Shown one piece after another: positions 16,931 through 26,777 of a DNA stretch of 64,000 nt. Position numbers and translations under genes: made by a program. Source of the stretch: an uncultured Macellibacteroides sp. Its GTDB lineage: Bacteria; Bacteroidota; Bacteroidia; Bacteroidales; Tannerellaceae. The notes under the pieces are model-generated. The model was not told the DNA's origin. It ran no database searches and worked only from the letters and a program-made list of their open reading frames with translations. The stretch spans positions 4,291,054 through 4,355,053 of the forward strand of contig NZ_OY762974.1 in NCBI RefSeq assembly GCF_963667135.1, in the 5' to 3' direction. The first letter of the stretch is position 1, and every line of letters starts with the position of its first letter.

Positions 16931-18178
16931 TTAATCCAACTTCCACTTAAAGAACCAACGTTCGTTAAATGTATAATTAACAGTAAAACGTAAATACTGT
17001 TCATCAATCATCGTTTTTAATTCCGGTTTAATCTTAACATATTCTACAGACAAATTGACAATCGATCTGCCATCAACCAATGGTAAACCGAAACCAACAC
17101 TTGCTCCATATTCTTTATAGCCATTTCCATTTATATTTAAATAAGAATTACTATAATGAACCCCACCTCTGTAAGACATTCTACTTAAGAAATTTTTCTC
17201 TGCATATCCCGGAATAAATTCTCCACCTAAAGCAACCCGAATTCTATTTTTGAATTCATTTGACTTATCGAAGAACTTTGCTTTATCCCAACTTTGGTAT
17301 AAAAAATCACCACCAAGAGTTAGTTTATCCTTTTTTACGTAAGTAATACCAGCACCATATGAACTTGGAATATCAAAGTTTAGTCCCGTAATAGTATCTG
17401 ATTCAACAACATTACTATATGAATTAATATCATAAGACGTTGTATTAAGATGATTTGACGGCGCAAACACCAAACCAAAATTCAGACTTTCTTTCAGTCC
17501 CAACGGATGAGTGTACTGCAATCCAAAATCAAGTTTAATATCTCTCACATCCAATTTTTGTTCACGATACACCGCATAAGCCTCAGAACCTGAACCAAAA
17601 GATAAATTGCGTTGATGTGTTATATTACCAAAAAAGTAACCAACATTTGCTCCAACTGAAAGTCTCTTCTTCCATACATCTATAGACAAACCAGCATACA
17701 CTTCGTTTAATCCTCCGGTACCAACAAAATTCTCGATATAATCCATATCAGAATTTTCGGCTTGTTTTACAGCACCGAAATCATAACCTACATACGAATA
17801 TGGCAAAACGCCTAAGCTCATCGCCACACGTTTGTGAAGAGGAAACTGCATTGCCAGATATTCAATATTACCGTTATAATTACTTTGCTTATTAGTCCCG
17901 TCATTAAACCACGACAACTGGGCTGAAGCACCAAAATCAAAAATAAAAGTCATCGAGTCAATACTCGTATAAGACGCTGGATTTAGAGGGTTAATTTGCT
18001 TTGAAGACCGCAACCCATATCCAATTCCTCCCATAGACCGGCCAGCCCCAAAAGAGCGGTCTGCCAATTCTCCATACCCAAACCGAGTGTAAGGAGAGTT
18101 TGTATTGTTCTGCGCGAACAATGACAATTGAGAAAGAATACAAATACTAACTAAAAATATCCTTTTAATTTTCAACAT
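16931..18178 (-). CDS. Outer-membrane beta-barrel protein (FadL/OMPP1-like)
   Basis: 415 residues with a signal peptide (ends LSLFAQ). The mature start NTNSPYTRFGYGELADRSFGAGRSMGG and the LNPASYTSIDSMTF block resemble the FadL/OMPP1 and PorV families. The rest is alternating beta strands, with a C-terminal strand rich in aromatic residues (LRFTVNYTFNERWFFKWKLD). It probably forms a barrel in the outer membrane. The ligand is unknown. Its start overlaps the coaX stop by 14 bases, so translation is coupled. Confidence 0.82.
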   Translation of the reverse strand: MLKIKRIFLVSICILSQLSLFAQNNTNSPYTRFGYGELADRSFGAGRSMGGIGYGLRSSKQINPLNPASYTSIDSMTFIFDFGASAQLSWFNDGTNKQSNYNGNIEYLAMQFPLHKRVAMSLGVLPYSYVGYDFGAVKQAENSDMDYIENFVGTGGLNEVYAGLSIDVWKKRLSVGANVGYFFGNITHQRNLSFGSGSEAYAVYREQKLDVRDIKLDFGLQYTHPLGLKESLNFGLVFAPSNHLNTTSYDINSYSNVVESDTITGLNFDIPSSYGAGITYVKKDKLTLGGDFLYQSWDKAKFFDKSNEFKNRIRVALGGEFIPGYAEKNFLSRMSYRGGVHYSNSYLNINGNGYKEYGASVGFGLPLVDGRSIVNLSVEYVKIKPELKTMIDEQYLRFTVNYTFNERWFFKWKLD

Positions 18179-18893
18179 TATATTCTAAGATTCTATTTAA
18201 TCCTGTCAACACTAAATTAATGTCTGCAAAGTTCGCGTTTTTTAGTTTCCTTTCAAAATAAAAAGAATGCCCTCCCGTTAAAAAAACCAAAAGAGAGGGA
18301 TATTTTATCCTTAATGAATCAATATAGCCATCCATTTCGAAAATTATACCATTAATAACCCCTGCCTGAATAGCTGTTTCGGTATTGTTTCCAATCAGCG
18401 ATACCTTATCTGGCTCTGAGACTAAAGGCAATTTCTTCGTAAATGTATGCAACGCTTTAAAACGAGTACTCATACCTGGAGAAATATTTCCTCCTATATA
18501 TGCTCCTGAAGCTTCAATGACTTCATATGTTATGGCCGTACCGGCATCAATCACCAACAAATCTTTTCCAGGCTTGAGATAATTGGCTCCTACAACAGCA
18601 GCCAAACGATCCTTTCCTAAAGTTTGAGGTGATTTGTACATTACTTTTACCGGCAACCTCACATTTTCATCAAGAAATAAAAAAAAGGTCAACTTACTTT
18701 TTAATAAGTTCACAATAGAATGATCCACATCTATCACGGTAGAAAAAATACCGTTTATTAGATTAAATTCTTCAAAAAGCGAAGAAACAACCGTAGCATC
18801 AAAATGTTTAAAAACAGATGACGACTTAAGTTGTCCATTAGAGAATATGGCTACTTTCGTAGATGAATTTCCTTGTTCAATAATAAGATTCAC
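18165..18893 (-). CDS. coaX: Type III pantothenate kinase CoaX
   Basis: 242 residues from a GTG at 18893; an ATG at 18962 would add 23 residues that do not look like the family, whose proteins begin MNLIIDxGNT. It phosphorylates pantothenate, the first step of coenzyme A synthesis. Visible motifs are LGKDRLAAVVGAN, LLVIDAGTAITYEVI and GGNISPGMSTRFKALHTFT. The first phosphate-binding motif is EQGNSS, with Glu6 where an Asp is usual. It is the first gene of the operon coaX, OM barrel, TPR, lptC, CNNM, ppiD. Confidence 0.9.
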   Translation of the reverse strand: MNLIIEQGNSSTKVAIFSNGQLKSSSVFKHFDATVVSSLFEEFNLINGIFSTVIDVDHSIVNLLKSKLTFFLFLDENVRLPVKVMYKSPQTLGKDRLAAVVGANYLKPGKDLLVIDAGTAITYEVIEASGAYIGGNISPGMSTRFKALHTFTKKLPLVSEPDKVSLIGNNTETAIQAGVINGIIFEMDGYIDSLRIKYPSLLVFLTGGHSFYFERKLKNANFADINLVLTGLNRILEYNVEN

Positions 18894-19045
18894 TCGTTTG
18901 ATATTTTCCACAAAGAAAAGCAAAATAGACGACATAACGAACATCTTTTCAGGATTAAGCATATTTTTTTACTAATAAGTTTGTATTTGCACGAATATGA
19001 GAGGTTTTCCGTTTCTTAAAAAGAGTAATCTGCGAATAATATAAC

Positions 19046-19076
19046 ATTGGCGATTCGAAAATAAAGTATACATTTG
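19046..19076 (+). promoter_or_regulatory. Bacteroides-type promoter for DUF4105-phosphatase-secA
   Basis: TACATTTG at 19069-19076 matches TAnnTTTG exactly, with ATTG at 19046-19049 in the -33 position, 19 bases before. The predicted start of transcription near 19083 supports ATG 19098 rather than the upstream TTG at 19074 as the DUF4105 start. Confidence 0.6.
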
Positions 19077-19097
19077 TGCCTCAAAAACATTCGATCG

Positions 19098-20273
19098 ATG
19101 AAAAAACAACTATTCATATTCGTTTTTTTACTTTTGATTCTGCCTTTAAAGGCCCAGCTTCAGTTAAGTACTGACTCACGCATAAGCATTTTAACAAGTT
19201 ACCCGTCGGATGAAGAAGTATTTACACTGTACGGACATACGGCTATTCGAATCTCTGATCCTGCGCAAAAAATAGATTACGTATTTAATTATGGAATTTT
19301 TGATTTTCAAACACCTAATTTTATATATCGTTTTACTAAAGGTGAAACAGACTATATGTTGGGCGTAGTCGATTTCAGAAGTTACTTTATCGAATATCAG
19401 ATGCGTGGAAGTAAGGTGGTTGAACAGGTTTTAAATATGAATCAGGAAGAGAAAGAAAAACTTTGGCAAGCTCTTATTATTAATTACGAGCCACAAAATA
19501 GAAAATACCGCTACAATTTCTTTTTTGACAACTGTTCCACAAGACCCCGCGATTTGGTGGAAAAATCAATTGATGGAAAAATAATTTATGAAAACAAAAA
19601 AACAGATCACACATTCAGAGACCTGATTTCTTACTGTACGCGTAATAATTCATGGTATACTTTTGGTTGCGATCTGGCTTTGGGAAGTCCTACCGACCGG
19701 ATAGCGACAGTTCGCGAAGAGATGTTTCTCCCTCTATATCTGGAATCAGCCTTCGAATCAGCTCATGTCGATACACAAAAGGGAGATAAAAGAAAATTAG
19801 TATCTTCGTCTACCGTTTTAATTGAAGAATCTGTAGCGCAAACAAACACAGACGTTTTGCTAACTCCTATATTTACCGGAATAGTTGTTTGTCTATTAGT
19901 ACTTACAATTACTTTCTTTGAAATAAAGAAGAAAACCTATTTTAGAGCTACAGACATCATTCTATTCTTTATTGCAGGATTAGCAGGCTCTTTACTCTTT
20001 TTTCTCAGTTTTATTTCCACCCATCCATCCACATGCCCAAACTGGTCGCTGCTTTGGTTACACCCCCTTCATTTGATTGGAATGGGATTGTTTTCGGTAA
20101 AAAAGTGGAAGATAGCTGCATATTATTATCATTTTATTAACTTTGCAGCGCTTACACTGCTTTTGATAGGATGGAATTTAATCCCTCAACAGTTTAATCC
20201 GGCTTTTATCCCATTGGTTTTAACGTTGTGGATACGGTCTGGATTCGGTGTTTACAGAAAAATTAAATATTAA
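19098..20273 (+). CDS. DUF4105 (Lnb N-terminal periplasmic) domain protein with membrane C-terminus
   Basis: 391 residues from ATG 19098; the TTG at 19074 lies inside the promoter. A signal peptide (MKKQLFIFVFLLLILPLKAQ) is followed by the DUF4105 domain with SYPSDEEVFTLYGHTAIRI and FFFDNCSTRPRD, whose His and Cys are likely catalytic residues of a papain-like fold. From about residue 260 come four or five membrane segments with an ISTHPSTCPNWSLLWLHPLH loop. In this family the domain is thought to hydrolyse or transfer an amide or acyl group in the periplasm. The actual substrate is unknown. The stop overlaps the next start (TAATG). Confidence 0.88.
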   Translation: MKKQLFIFVFLLLILPLKAQLQLSTDSRISILTSYPSDEEVFTLYGHTAIRISDPAQKIDYVFNYGIFDFQTPNFIYRFTKGETDYMLGVVDFRSYFIEYQMRGSKVVEQVLNMNQEEKEKLWQALIINYEPQNRKYRYNFFFDNCSTRPRDLVEKSIDGKIIYENKKTDHTFRDLISYCTRNNSWYTFGCDLALGSPTDRIATVREEMFLPLYLESAFESAHVDTQKGDKRKLVSSSTVLIEESVAQTNTDVLLTPIFTGIVVCLLVLTITFFEIKKKTYFRATDIILFFIAGLAGSLLFFLSFISTHPSTCPNWSLLWLHPLHLIGMGLFSVKKWKIAAYYYHFINFAALTLLLIGWNLIPQQFNPAFIPLVLTLWIRSGFGVYRKIKY

Positions 20274-21862
20274 TGAGAAGATTTCTTACATCTCTGATTG
20301 CAGTTTTAGCGATCACCAATCTGGAAGCACAACAACAAGTGCCCAAACTGGTGGTATGCGTTACCGTAGACCAACTAAGAGGTGATTATATTGAATATTT
20401 TTACAACACATTCGGTGAACGTGGTTTTAAACGTTTGCTTAATGAAGGTCTGGTATATAAAAATATCCGTTTCGAATTTTCGAATGTGGATCAGGCAACA
20501 GCTTTCGCGACCCTCTTTACTGGTACAAATCCGTGTTATAATGGTATAAGCGGAGATAATGTTTATGATTTTGAGAAGGATAAAGAGTTGCCCAGTTTAA
20601 ATGACCCAGCCTATCTTGGTAACTATACACACGATAATTACTCACCTAAAAACTTGATTAGTTCAACGATTGGTGATGAATTAAAAATCGCATCTAACGG
20701 ACGCAGTGATGTTTATGCCATTGCCCCGGATGCACAAAGCGCCATCTTATCGGCCGGACATGCTGCCAACGGAGCTTTCTGGCTCGATAATTTTAACGGC
20801 AAATGGGCTACTACAACCTACTATAAGAATGTTCCCTGGTATGTAGACCGGTATAACAATGGAACTGAATCGCTTGAAGCCCGTATTGAATCTATGGTTT
20901 GGGAACCAAATCTTCCATTGAATCAGTACAAGGCTTTCCCCTATTTAATGGACGACATACCTTACAAGTATTCTTTTAACCCCAAATATAAGGATTGCTA
21001 TACCAATCTAAAGACGTCTCCTTTTATTAATAAGGAAATAAACCGTCTGGCAAAGCAATTTATCGAATTCGGAGGTTTTGGAACACGCAGTTGTCCGGAT
21101 TTACTTTCCATTACTTACTATGCCGGTAATTATAATGGGGCAAGAAACAAAGAATATACACGAGAAATACAGGATATTTACGTACAATTAGATAAAGACC
21201 TAGAGCAATTGCTTGACGCGATTGATAAGAAAGTGGGCCTTTCCAATACATTAATCGTATTGTCTGGCACAGGATATTATCAGAATGAGGTTGAGTATTC
21301 CAATGGCCTTTCGCTTGGTGGAGGAGAGTTTCATCCCAAAAGATGCGTAGCCTTACTTAATATGTATTTGATGGCCATACATGGTCAGCAAAACTGGGTA
21401 AAGGGCTATCACGACGGTCAACTATATTTTAACCGGAAGACCATCGAAGATGCCAAACTTGATCTGGGTGTCATTCAGCAACAGGCTGCAGAGTTTGTTC
21501 TTGAATTCAGCGGAGTTCAGCACGTAACTACCGACAGAGCGCTACGGTCGGGCGATTGGAATGAAGGTACAGCCAATTTCCGCAACGGAACCCATCACCT
21601 GGGCAGAGGCGATTTAATGATCGAATTGCAGCCGGGATGGAAAATTGCCAACGACGACGACAAGAGTAAAAAGCCAACGAGTATCGTTCGCAACAATGCA
21701 GTGATTACACCACTTATATTTATGGGCAATGGTTTGAAGCCTGTTCATATATATAGGGAAGTAAAAGCAACGGAAGTGGCTCCTACCATTACGCATGTCC
21801 TTAGAATAAGGCCACCAAATGCAAGTCTGCAACTTCCGCTTTCAGAATTACTCAATTACTAA
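20273..21862 (+). CDS. Alkaline-phosphatase-superfamily protein, probably a pseudoenzyme (PafA-like)
   Basis: 529 residues with a signal peptide (ends NLEAQ). The fold of PafA-type phosphatases is clear: CVTVDQLRGDY (Asp33), LFTGTNPCYNGISG, YVQLDKDLEQLLDAIDKKVG and VAPTITHVLRI. The catalytic residues are not. The nucleophile Thr position is Gln74, the Asp and His of the TDxxGH motif are Asn286 and Ala290, the DH of TADHG is Gly332-Thr333 (SGTG), and the last segment before ITPLIFMG has no His. Only the first metal ligand, Asp33, remains. It is therefore unlikely to hydrolyse phosphate esters and may bind a ligand or partner instead. It shares a transcript with the DUF4105 gene and lies 27 bases before secA. 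Confidence 0.85.
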   Translation: MRRFLTSLIAVLAITNLEAQQQVPKLVVCVTVDQLRGDYIEYFYNTFGERGFKRLLNEGLVYKNIRFEFSNVDQATAFATLFTGTNPCYNGISGDNVYDFEKDKELPSLNDPAYLGNYTHDNYSPKNLISSTIGDELKIASNGRSDVYAIAPDAQSAILSAGHAANGAFWLDNFNGKWATTTYYKNVPWYVDRYNNGTESLEARIESMVWEPNLPLNQYKAFPYLMDDIPYKYSFNPKYKDCYTNLKTSPFINKEINRLAKQFIEFGGFGTRSCPDLLSITYYAGNYNGARNKEYTREIQDIYVQLDKDLEQLLDAIDKKVGLSNTLIVLSGTGYYQNEVEYSNGLSLGGGEFHPKRCVALLNMYLMAIHGQQNWVKGYHDGQLYFNRKTIEDAKLDLGVIQQQAAEFVLEFSGVQHVTTDRALRSGDWNEGTANFRNGTHHLGRGDLMIELQPGWKIANDDDKSKKPTSIVRNNAVITPLIFMGNGLKPVHIYREVKATEVAPTITHVLRIRPPNASLQLPLSELLNY

Positions 21863-21889
21863 CAAAAACAAGAAAAAAAATAATATAAC

Positions 21890-24800
21890 ATGGGATTTAA
21901 TGAGTTTATGACCAAGCTGTTCGGCAATAAGTCGCAGCGTGACCTCAAGGAAATTGACCCTTATGTACTCAAAATTAAAGCAGTCTATCCTGAGATTCAA
22001 AAACTGTGTAATGATGAATTACGTGCAAAGACCGACGAGATAAAACAACGTATTCAGGATTTTGTTTCAGAAGAAAATGCCAGAGTAGAAGAACTTCGCA
22101 AAGGCATTGAAGATAAAGAACTTGAAGAGCGCGAAACTATTTGGGCCGAAGTCGATGTAATTGAAAAAGCAATAACAGAGAAGATGGAAATTGTACTGGA
22201 AGAGTCGCTTCCCGAAGTATTCTCTGTTATGAAAGAAACGGCACGTCGTTTTACCGAAAACGAACAAGTTATCGTTTCTGCCAATCAATTTGACCGTGAC
22301 CTGGCAACCAAACACGATTTTGTTTCTATCGAGGGAGACAAAGCCATTTATCTGAATCATTGGAAAGCCGGTGGTACTGAGATTAAATGGGACATGGTAC
22401 ATTACGATGTACAGTTATTTGGTGGCGTTGTATTACATAAAGGTAAAATCGCCGAAATGGCAACTGGTGAGGGTAAAACATTGGTAGCTACTCTTCCTGT
22501 ATTTTTGAATGCGCTTACCCGCAAGGGCGTCCATGTGGTAACAGTAAACGACTACTTGTCTAAACGTGACTCGGAGTGGATGGGCCCGTTATACATGTTT
22601 CACGGACTCTCTGTGGATTGTATCGACAAGCACCAACCTAACTCGGATGCACGCCGCGCAGCATACAATTCGGATATCACATTTGGAACAAACAACGAAT
22701 TCGGTTTCGACTACCTTCGCGACAACATGGCCATTAGTCCACAGGACCTGGTACAGCGCAAGCACAACTACGCCATCGTGGATGAGGTCGACTCAGTTTT
22801 GATTGATGATGCCCGTACACCTTTAATTATATCCGGACCTATCCCCAAAGGAGATGTTCAACTTTTCGAAGAATTCAGAAACAACGTAGAAGTTGTTGTT
22901 AACGCTCAGAAAAATCTTTGTACCAAGTTGCTTACCGAAGCAAAAGGTAAAATGTTGAGCGATGATTCTAAGATTAAAGAAGAAGGCTCTCTTTTATTAT
23001 ACAGATCATTCAAAGGATTCCCTCGCAACAAGGCATTGATTAAGTTCCTGAGTGAACAAGGAGTTAAGGCTTCTATGCTGAAAACAGAAGAACAGTATAT
23101 GGCCGAAAACATGCGCAACATGCATTTGGTAACAGACGATCTGTTCTTTGTGATCGACGAGAAGAATAACAGCATAGAACTTACCGATAAAGGTATTGAC
23201 CTTATGACAGGTAATTCTGATGACCCTCATTTCTTTGTACTTCCTGATATTACATCAGAACTTTCGCAGCTTGAAAACTTAGCTGGCAACGATTCAGAAA
23301 AACAGGCTCGTAAGGATGAAATTCTGGCAAATTATGCTGTTAAGAGCGAACGCGTTCATACCATCAACCAACTACTAAAAGCATATACCTTGTTTGAAAA
23401 GGACGATGAGTATGTTGTAATGGACAACAAAGTAATGATTGTAGACGAACAGACTGGTCGTATTATGGAAGGCCGCCGTTATTCTGATGGTTTACATCAG
23501 GCTATCGAAGCCAAGGAACAGGTAAAAGTGGAAGCCGCTACACAGACCTTCGCTACTATTACATTACAGAACTACTTCCGTATGTACCACAAGCTTTCGG
23601 GGATGACCGGTACGGCCGAAACAGAAGCTGGTGAATTATGGAATATCTATAAACTCGATGTGGTTGTAATTCCTACGAACCGTCCTATATCTCGTAAGGA
23701 TATGAACGACCGTATTTATAAAACTAAACGCGAAAAATATTCGGCTGTAATTGATGAAATCAGTAGTTTAATTGAAGCTGGCCGTCCTGTATTGGTTGGT
23801 ACTACTTCTGTTGAAATCTCTGAATTACTAAGCCGTATGCTTACCCTGCGGAAGATTCCTCACAATGTACTTAATGCCAAGCTGCACCAACGTGAAGCTG
23901 ATATTGTGGCTCAAGCCGGACAAGCCCGCACAGTTACCATCGCCACCAATATGGCTGGTCGTGGTACCGATATCAAGCTGTCTGCAGAAGTGAAGGCAGC
24001 CGGAGGTTTGGCAATTATTGGCACCGAACGTCATGAGTCTCGTCGTGTGGACCGTCAGTTACGTGGTCGTGCCGGTCGCCAGGGAGACCCGGGATCATCT
24101 GTATTCTATGTATCTCTGGAAGACGATTTGATGCGTCTGTTTGCTTCCGAACGTATTGCAGGTCTGATGGACAAGCTCGGTTTCAAAGAAGGCGAAGTGC
24201 TGGAACACAATATGCTTAGCAAATCGGTAGAACGTGCACAGAAAAAGGTAGAAGAAAACAACTTTGGCATACGTAAACGTTTGCTAGAATACGATGATGT
24301 AATGAACTCGCAACGCGAGGTTGTTTACTCTCGTCGTCGCCATGCCCTTTTGGGAGAACGTATCGGAATTGACGTACTAAATACTATTTACGATACTTCT
24401 GCAGCGATTGTAGACCAACACGAAGGAGATTACGAATCATTCAAGCTTGAGCTCTTCAAAGTATTTGCTATGGAGTGCCCTTTCACCGAAGACGAATTCA
24501 GAAGCGGCAAATCAGATAACCTTACCGATCGTTTGTTCAATGCAGCATTGAAAACATTCAAGCGCAAAATGGAACGACTTTCGGAAGTTGCCAATCCGGT
24601 AATTAAACAGGTATTCGAAAACCAGGGAGCCATGTATGAAAATATTATGATCCCTATCTCGGATGGCAAACGTATGTATAACATAAGCTGTAACCTAAAG
24701 GAAGCCTACGATACTGAATGTAAAGCCATCGTAAAGTCATTCCAAAAGTCGATCGTATTACATACCATCGACGAAGCATGGAAAGAACACTTACGTGAAA

Positions 24801-25246
24801 TGGATGAACTGCGTCACTCCGTACAGAATGCCAGCTACGAAAACAAAGATCCATTGCTTATCTACAAGCTTGAATCGTATAATCTTTTTAAAACAATGGT
24901 TGATACGATGAACCGAAAAACAGCCTCAATCCTTATGAGAGGTCAGATTCCGCTTCGCGAAGAGCCAAAACAGAGTCAGGCCGAAGTTGATGCTGCACAT
25001 GCTGCGCATGCCGCTGCTCAACGTGTAGCCGTTCAACAGGCAGCCCCCGAAAGACGCCAGGATATGAGTAAGTACCGTACTCAAAAAGATGAAATCGGTG
25101 GCACAACTCAACCGGAAGAACGTGCAGAACAACGTCCGCAACCCAAACACGAACCTGTTCGTGTGGAAAAACAAGTAGGGCGTAACGATGCCTGTCCTTG
25201 TGGAAGCGGTAAGAAATACAAAAACTGTCACGGCAAGGGTTTATAA
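21890..25246 (+). CDS. secA: Preprotein translocase ATPase SecA
   Basis: 1118 residues, longer than E. coli SecA (901) because of insertions in the first nucleotide-binding region and the variable domain, usual in Bacteroidota. It drives proteins through SecYEG. Walker A MATGEGKT lies at 190-197, followed by [44 protein letters not shown] and [16 protein letters not shown]. The C-terminus has the zinc-binding [13 protein letters not shown] after a Gln/Ala-rich linker. It is the last gene of its transcript and has a strong terminator. Confidence 0.98.
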   Translation: MGFNEFMTKLFGNKSQRDLKEIDPYVLKIKAVYPEIQKLCNDELRAKTDEIKQRIQDFVSEENARVEELRKGIEDKELEERETIWAEVDVIEKAITEKMEIVLEESLPEVFSVMKETARRFTENEQVIVSANQFDRDLATKHDFVSIEGDKAIYLNHWKAGGTEIKWDMVHYDVQLFGGVVLHKGKIAEMATGEGKTLVATLPVFLNALTRKGVHVVTVNDYLSKRDSEWMGPLYMFHGLSVDCIDKHQPNSDARRAAYNSDITFGTNNEFGFDYLRDNMAISPQDLVQRKHNYAIVDEVDSVLIDDARTPLIISGPIPKGDVQLFEEFRNNVEVVVNAQKNLCTKLLTEAKGKMLSDDSKIKEEGSLLLYRSFKGFPRNKALIKFLSEQGVKASMLKTEEQYMAENMRNMHLVTDDLFFVIDEKNNSIELTDKGIDLMTGNSDDPHFFVLPDITSELSQLENLAGNDSEKQARKDEILANYAVKSERVHTINQLLKAYTLFEKDDEYVVMDNKVMIVDEQTGRIMEGRRYSDGLHQAIEAKEQVKVEAATQTFATITLQNYFRMYHKLSGMTGTAETEAGELWNIYKLDVVVIPTNRPISRKDMNDRIYKTKREKYSAVIDEISSLIEAGRPVLVGTTSVEISELLSRMLTLRKIPHNVLNAKLHQREADIVAQAGQARTVTIATNMAGRGTDIKLSAEVKAAGGLAIIGTERHESRRVDRQLRGRAGRQGDPGSSVFYVSLEDDLMRLFASERIAGLMDKLGFKEGEVLEHNMLSKSVERAQKKVEENNFGIRKRLLEYDDVMNSQREVVYSRRRHALLGERIGIDVLNTIYDTSAAIVDQHEGDYESFKLELFKVFAMECPFTEDEFRSGKSDNLTDRLFNAALKTFKRKMERLSEVANPVIKQVFENQGAMYENIMIPISDGKRMYNISCNLKEAYDTECKAIVKSFQKSIVLHTIDEAWKEHLREMDELRHSVQNASYENKDPLLIYKLESYNLFKTMVDTMNRKTASILMRGQIPLREEPKQSQAEVDAAHAAHAAAQRVAVQQAAPERRQDMSKYRTQKDEIGGTTQPEERAEQRPQPKHEPVRVEKQVGRNDACPCGSGKKYKNCHGKGL

Positions 25247-25270
25247 TCCATTAGTCTGATAACGATACGA

Positions 25271-25305
25271 AGAGCCTCTTCCCTGTGAAGAGGCTCTTTT
25301 TTTTT
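25271..25305 (+). terminator. Rho-independent terminator after secA
   Basis: AGAGCCTCTTC at 25271-25281 pairs perfectly with GAAGAGGCTCT at 25287-25297, with a 5-base loop and eight or more T following. Confidence 0.92.
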
Positions 25306-25331
25306 AATACTATTTTGAACTTTCAAAATTA

Positions 25332-25397
25332 GGACTTTGAATTGTCAAAGTATATACTTTGGCGACTCAAAGTATATACTTTCAGGTCAAAAAGTCC
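25332..25397 (+). repeat. Compound palindromic element between secA and ald
   Basis: Two perfect 14-bp palindromes AAAGTATATACTTT (25347-25360 and 25369-25382), 22 bp apart, are enclosed by a 7-bp inverted repeat (GGACTTT at 25332-25338, AAAGTCC at 25391-25397). It could be a pair of operators two helical turns apart upstream of ald, or a copy of a small dispersed extragenic repeat. The rest of the 350-base gap (25306-25602) is AT-rich and shows no gene. Confidence 0.6.
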
Positions 25398-25602
25398 CGA
25401 AGAAAAGAAAACCGGCCACTTTCAATAAATGCAAATAAAAGGAACTTAACTATTAATTAGAAATAATTTAAAGCATTCTAATTACAAATGATAAACCGGC
25501 AATAAAATTAACACATTTGTCTAAAAATAAATGAGTTTTGGAATAACCATTTGTCAATAGTTTGCGTATATTTCGCCAAAATAACCTTAAATTACTATCA
25601 CA

Positions 25603-26691
25603 ATGATTATTGGAGTACCAAAAGAAATTAAAAACAACGAAAACCGGGTTGGTCTTACCCCGGCTGGAGTTAAAGAGATTATTAAAAGAGGACATCAAGT
25701 ATATGTGCAGCAATCTGCAGGTGCAAACAGCGGATTTGCCGATGAGGCTTACCTGGCTGCCGGAGCCAATCTACTACCTACCATCGACGAGGTTTATGCC
25801 ATAGCAGAAATGATTGTAAAAGTAAAAGAACCCATTGCTCCCGAATATCCTTTGATTAGGGAAAATCAACTTCTTTTCACCTATTTTCATTTTGCTTCGG
25901 ACGAAGCCTTGACAAAAGCCATGATTGCCAGTAAGGCTGTTTGTCTTGCCTACGAGACTGTAGAGAAGCCTGATGGTTCATTGCCATTGCTTATTCCTAT
26001 GAGCGAAGTGGCTGGACGCATGTCTACCCAGGAAGGTACCCGTTTCCTTGAAAAACCTCAGGGAGGAAAAGGGATTCTGCTAAGCGGAGTTCCGGGTGTA
26101 AAGCCGGCAAAAGTTCTTGTACTGGGAGGAGGTATAGTTGGTTACAACGCTGCTAAAATGGCCGCAGGTATGGGGGCTGATGTTATTATTGCAGATATAT
26201 CTCTGCCGCGGTTACGCTGGCTGAACGAAAACTTGCCAGCCAACGTAAAGACACTCTATTCATCGTCTCAAAATATTGAGAACGAACTTCCTGATACCGA
26301 TCTAGTAATCGGAGCTGTTTTGATACCTGGAGCCAAAGCTCCTTTCGTACTGACAAAGGAAATGCTTCCTTTACTTAAAAAAGGAAGTGTGTTGGTAGAT
26401 GTAGCCATCGATCAGGGGGGATGTTTTGAAACCTCACATCCTACTACTCATGCTAATCCTGTATATGAAGTTGGCGGAGTGGTTCACTATTGTGTTGCCA
26501 ATATCCCGGGAGCTGTGCCTCATACATCCACACTGGCACTTACAAACGCCACCCTACCCTACGTAATTAATCTTGCCGACAATGGTTGGGAAAAGGCTTG
26601 TCAAAAAGATCCAGGTTTGCATCTTGGACTAAATATTGTAAAAGGGGAAATTGTTTATCCGGCCGTTTCCGAAGCATTTGACTGGGCCTGA
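25603..26691 (+). CDS. ald: Alanine dehydrogenase
   Basis: 362 residues, the usual family length. It converts L-alanine to pyruvate and ammonia with NAD, linking amino-acid and carbon metabolism. The N-terminal MIIGVPKEIKNNENRVGLTPAG, the substrate-binding Lys in VKVKEPI, the His of LLFTYFHFASD, the Rossmann motif VLGGGIVGYNAAKMA and the DQGGCFETSHPTTH block are all present. It stands alone between two terminators, after the palindromic element, which may control it. Confidence 0.95.
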   Translation: MIIGVPKEIKNNENRVGLTPAGVKEIIKRGHQVYVQQSAGANSGFADEAYLAAGANLLPTIDEVYAIAEMIVKVKEPIAPEYPLIRENQLLFTYFHFASDEALTKAMIASKAVCLAYETVEKPDGSLPLLIPMSEVAGRMSTQEGTRFLEKPQGGKGILLSGVPGVKPAKVLVLGGGIVGYNAAKMAAGMGADVIIADISLPRLRWLNENLPANVKTLYSSSQNIENELPDTDLVIGAVLIPGAKAPFVLTKEMLPLLKKGSVLVDVAIDQGGCFETSHPTTHANPVYEVGGVVHYCVANIPGAVPHTSTLALTNATLPYVINLADNGWEKACQKDPGLHLGLNIVKGEIVYPAVSEAFDWA

Positions 26692-26700
26692 TAGTAAGAT

Positions 26701-26758
26701 ATAAAAACAATAGAGAGGGTGAATCAATTGCTTGATTCACCCTCTCTATTGTTTTTAT
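26701..26758. terminator. Bidirectional terminator between ald and rseP
   Basis: A perfect 27-bp inverted repeat (left arm 26701-26727, right arm 26732-26758) around the 4-base loop TTGC. The GC-rich core is flanked by A tracts on one side and T tracts on the other, so it can end transcription of both converging genes. Confidence 0.93.
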
Positions 26759-26777
26759 ATTGCTGTACTACTTTGTG

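Noticed and set aside
19074-19097. TTG start for the DUF4105 gene
   Set aside because: It overlaps the promoter -7 element and the signal peptide starts at ATG 19098.
20273-21862. Working alkaline phosphatase
   Set aside because: The catalytic and metal-binding residues are almost all replaced, so an active enzyme is not supported.
25306-25602. CRISPR-like repeats
   Set aside because: Only two copies of a palindrome with 8 bases between them; no spacers and no cas genes.
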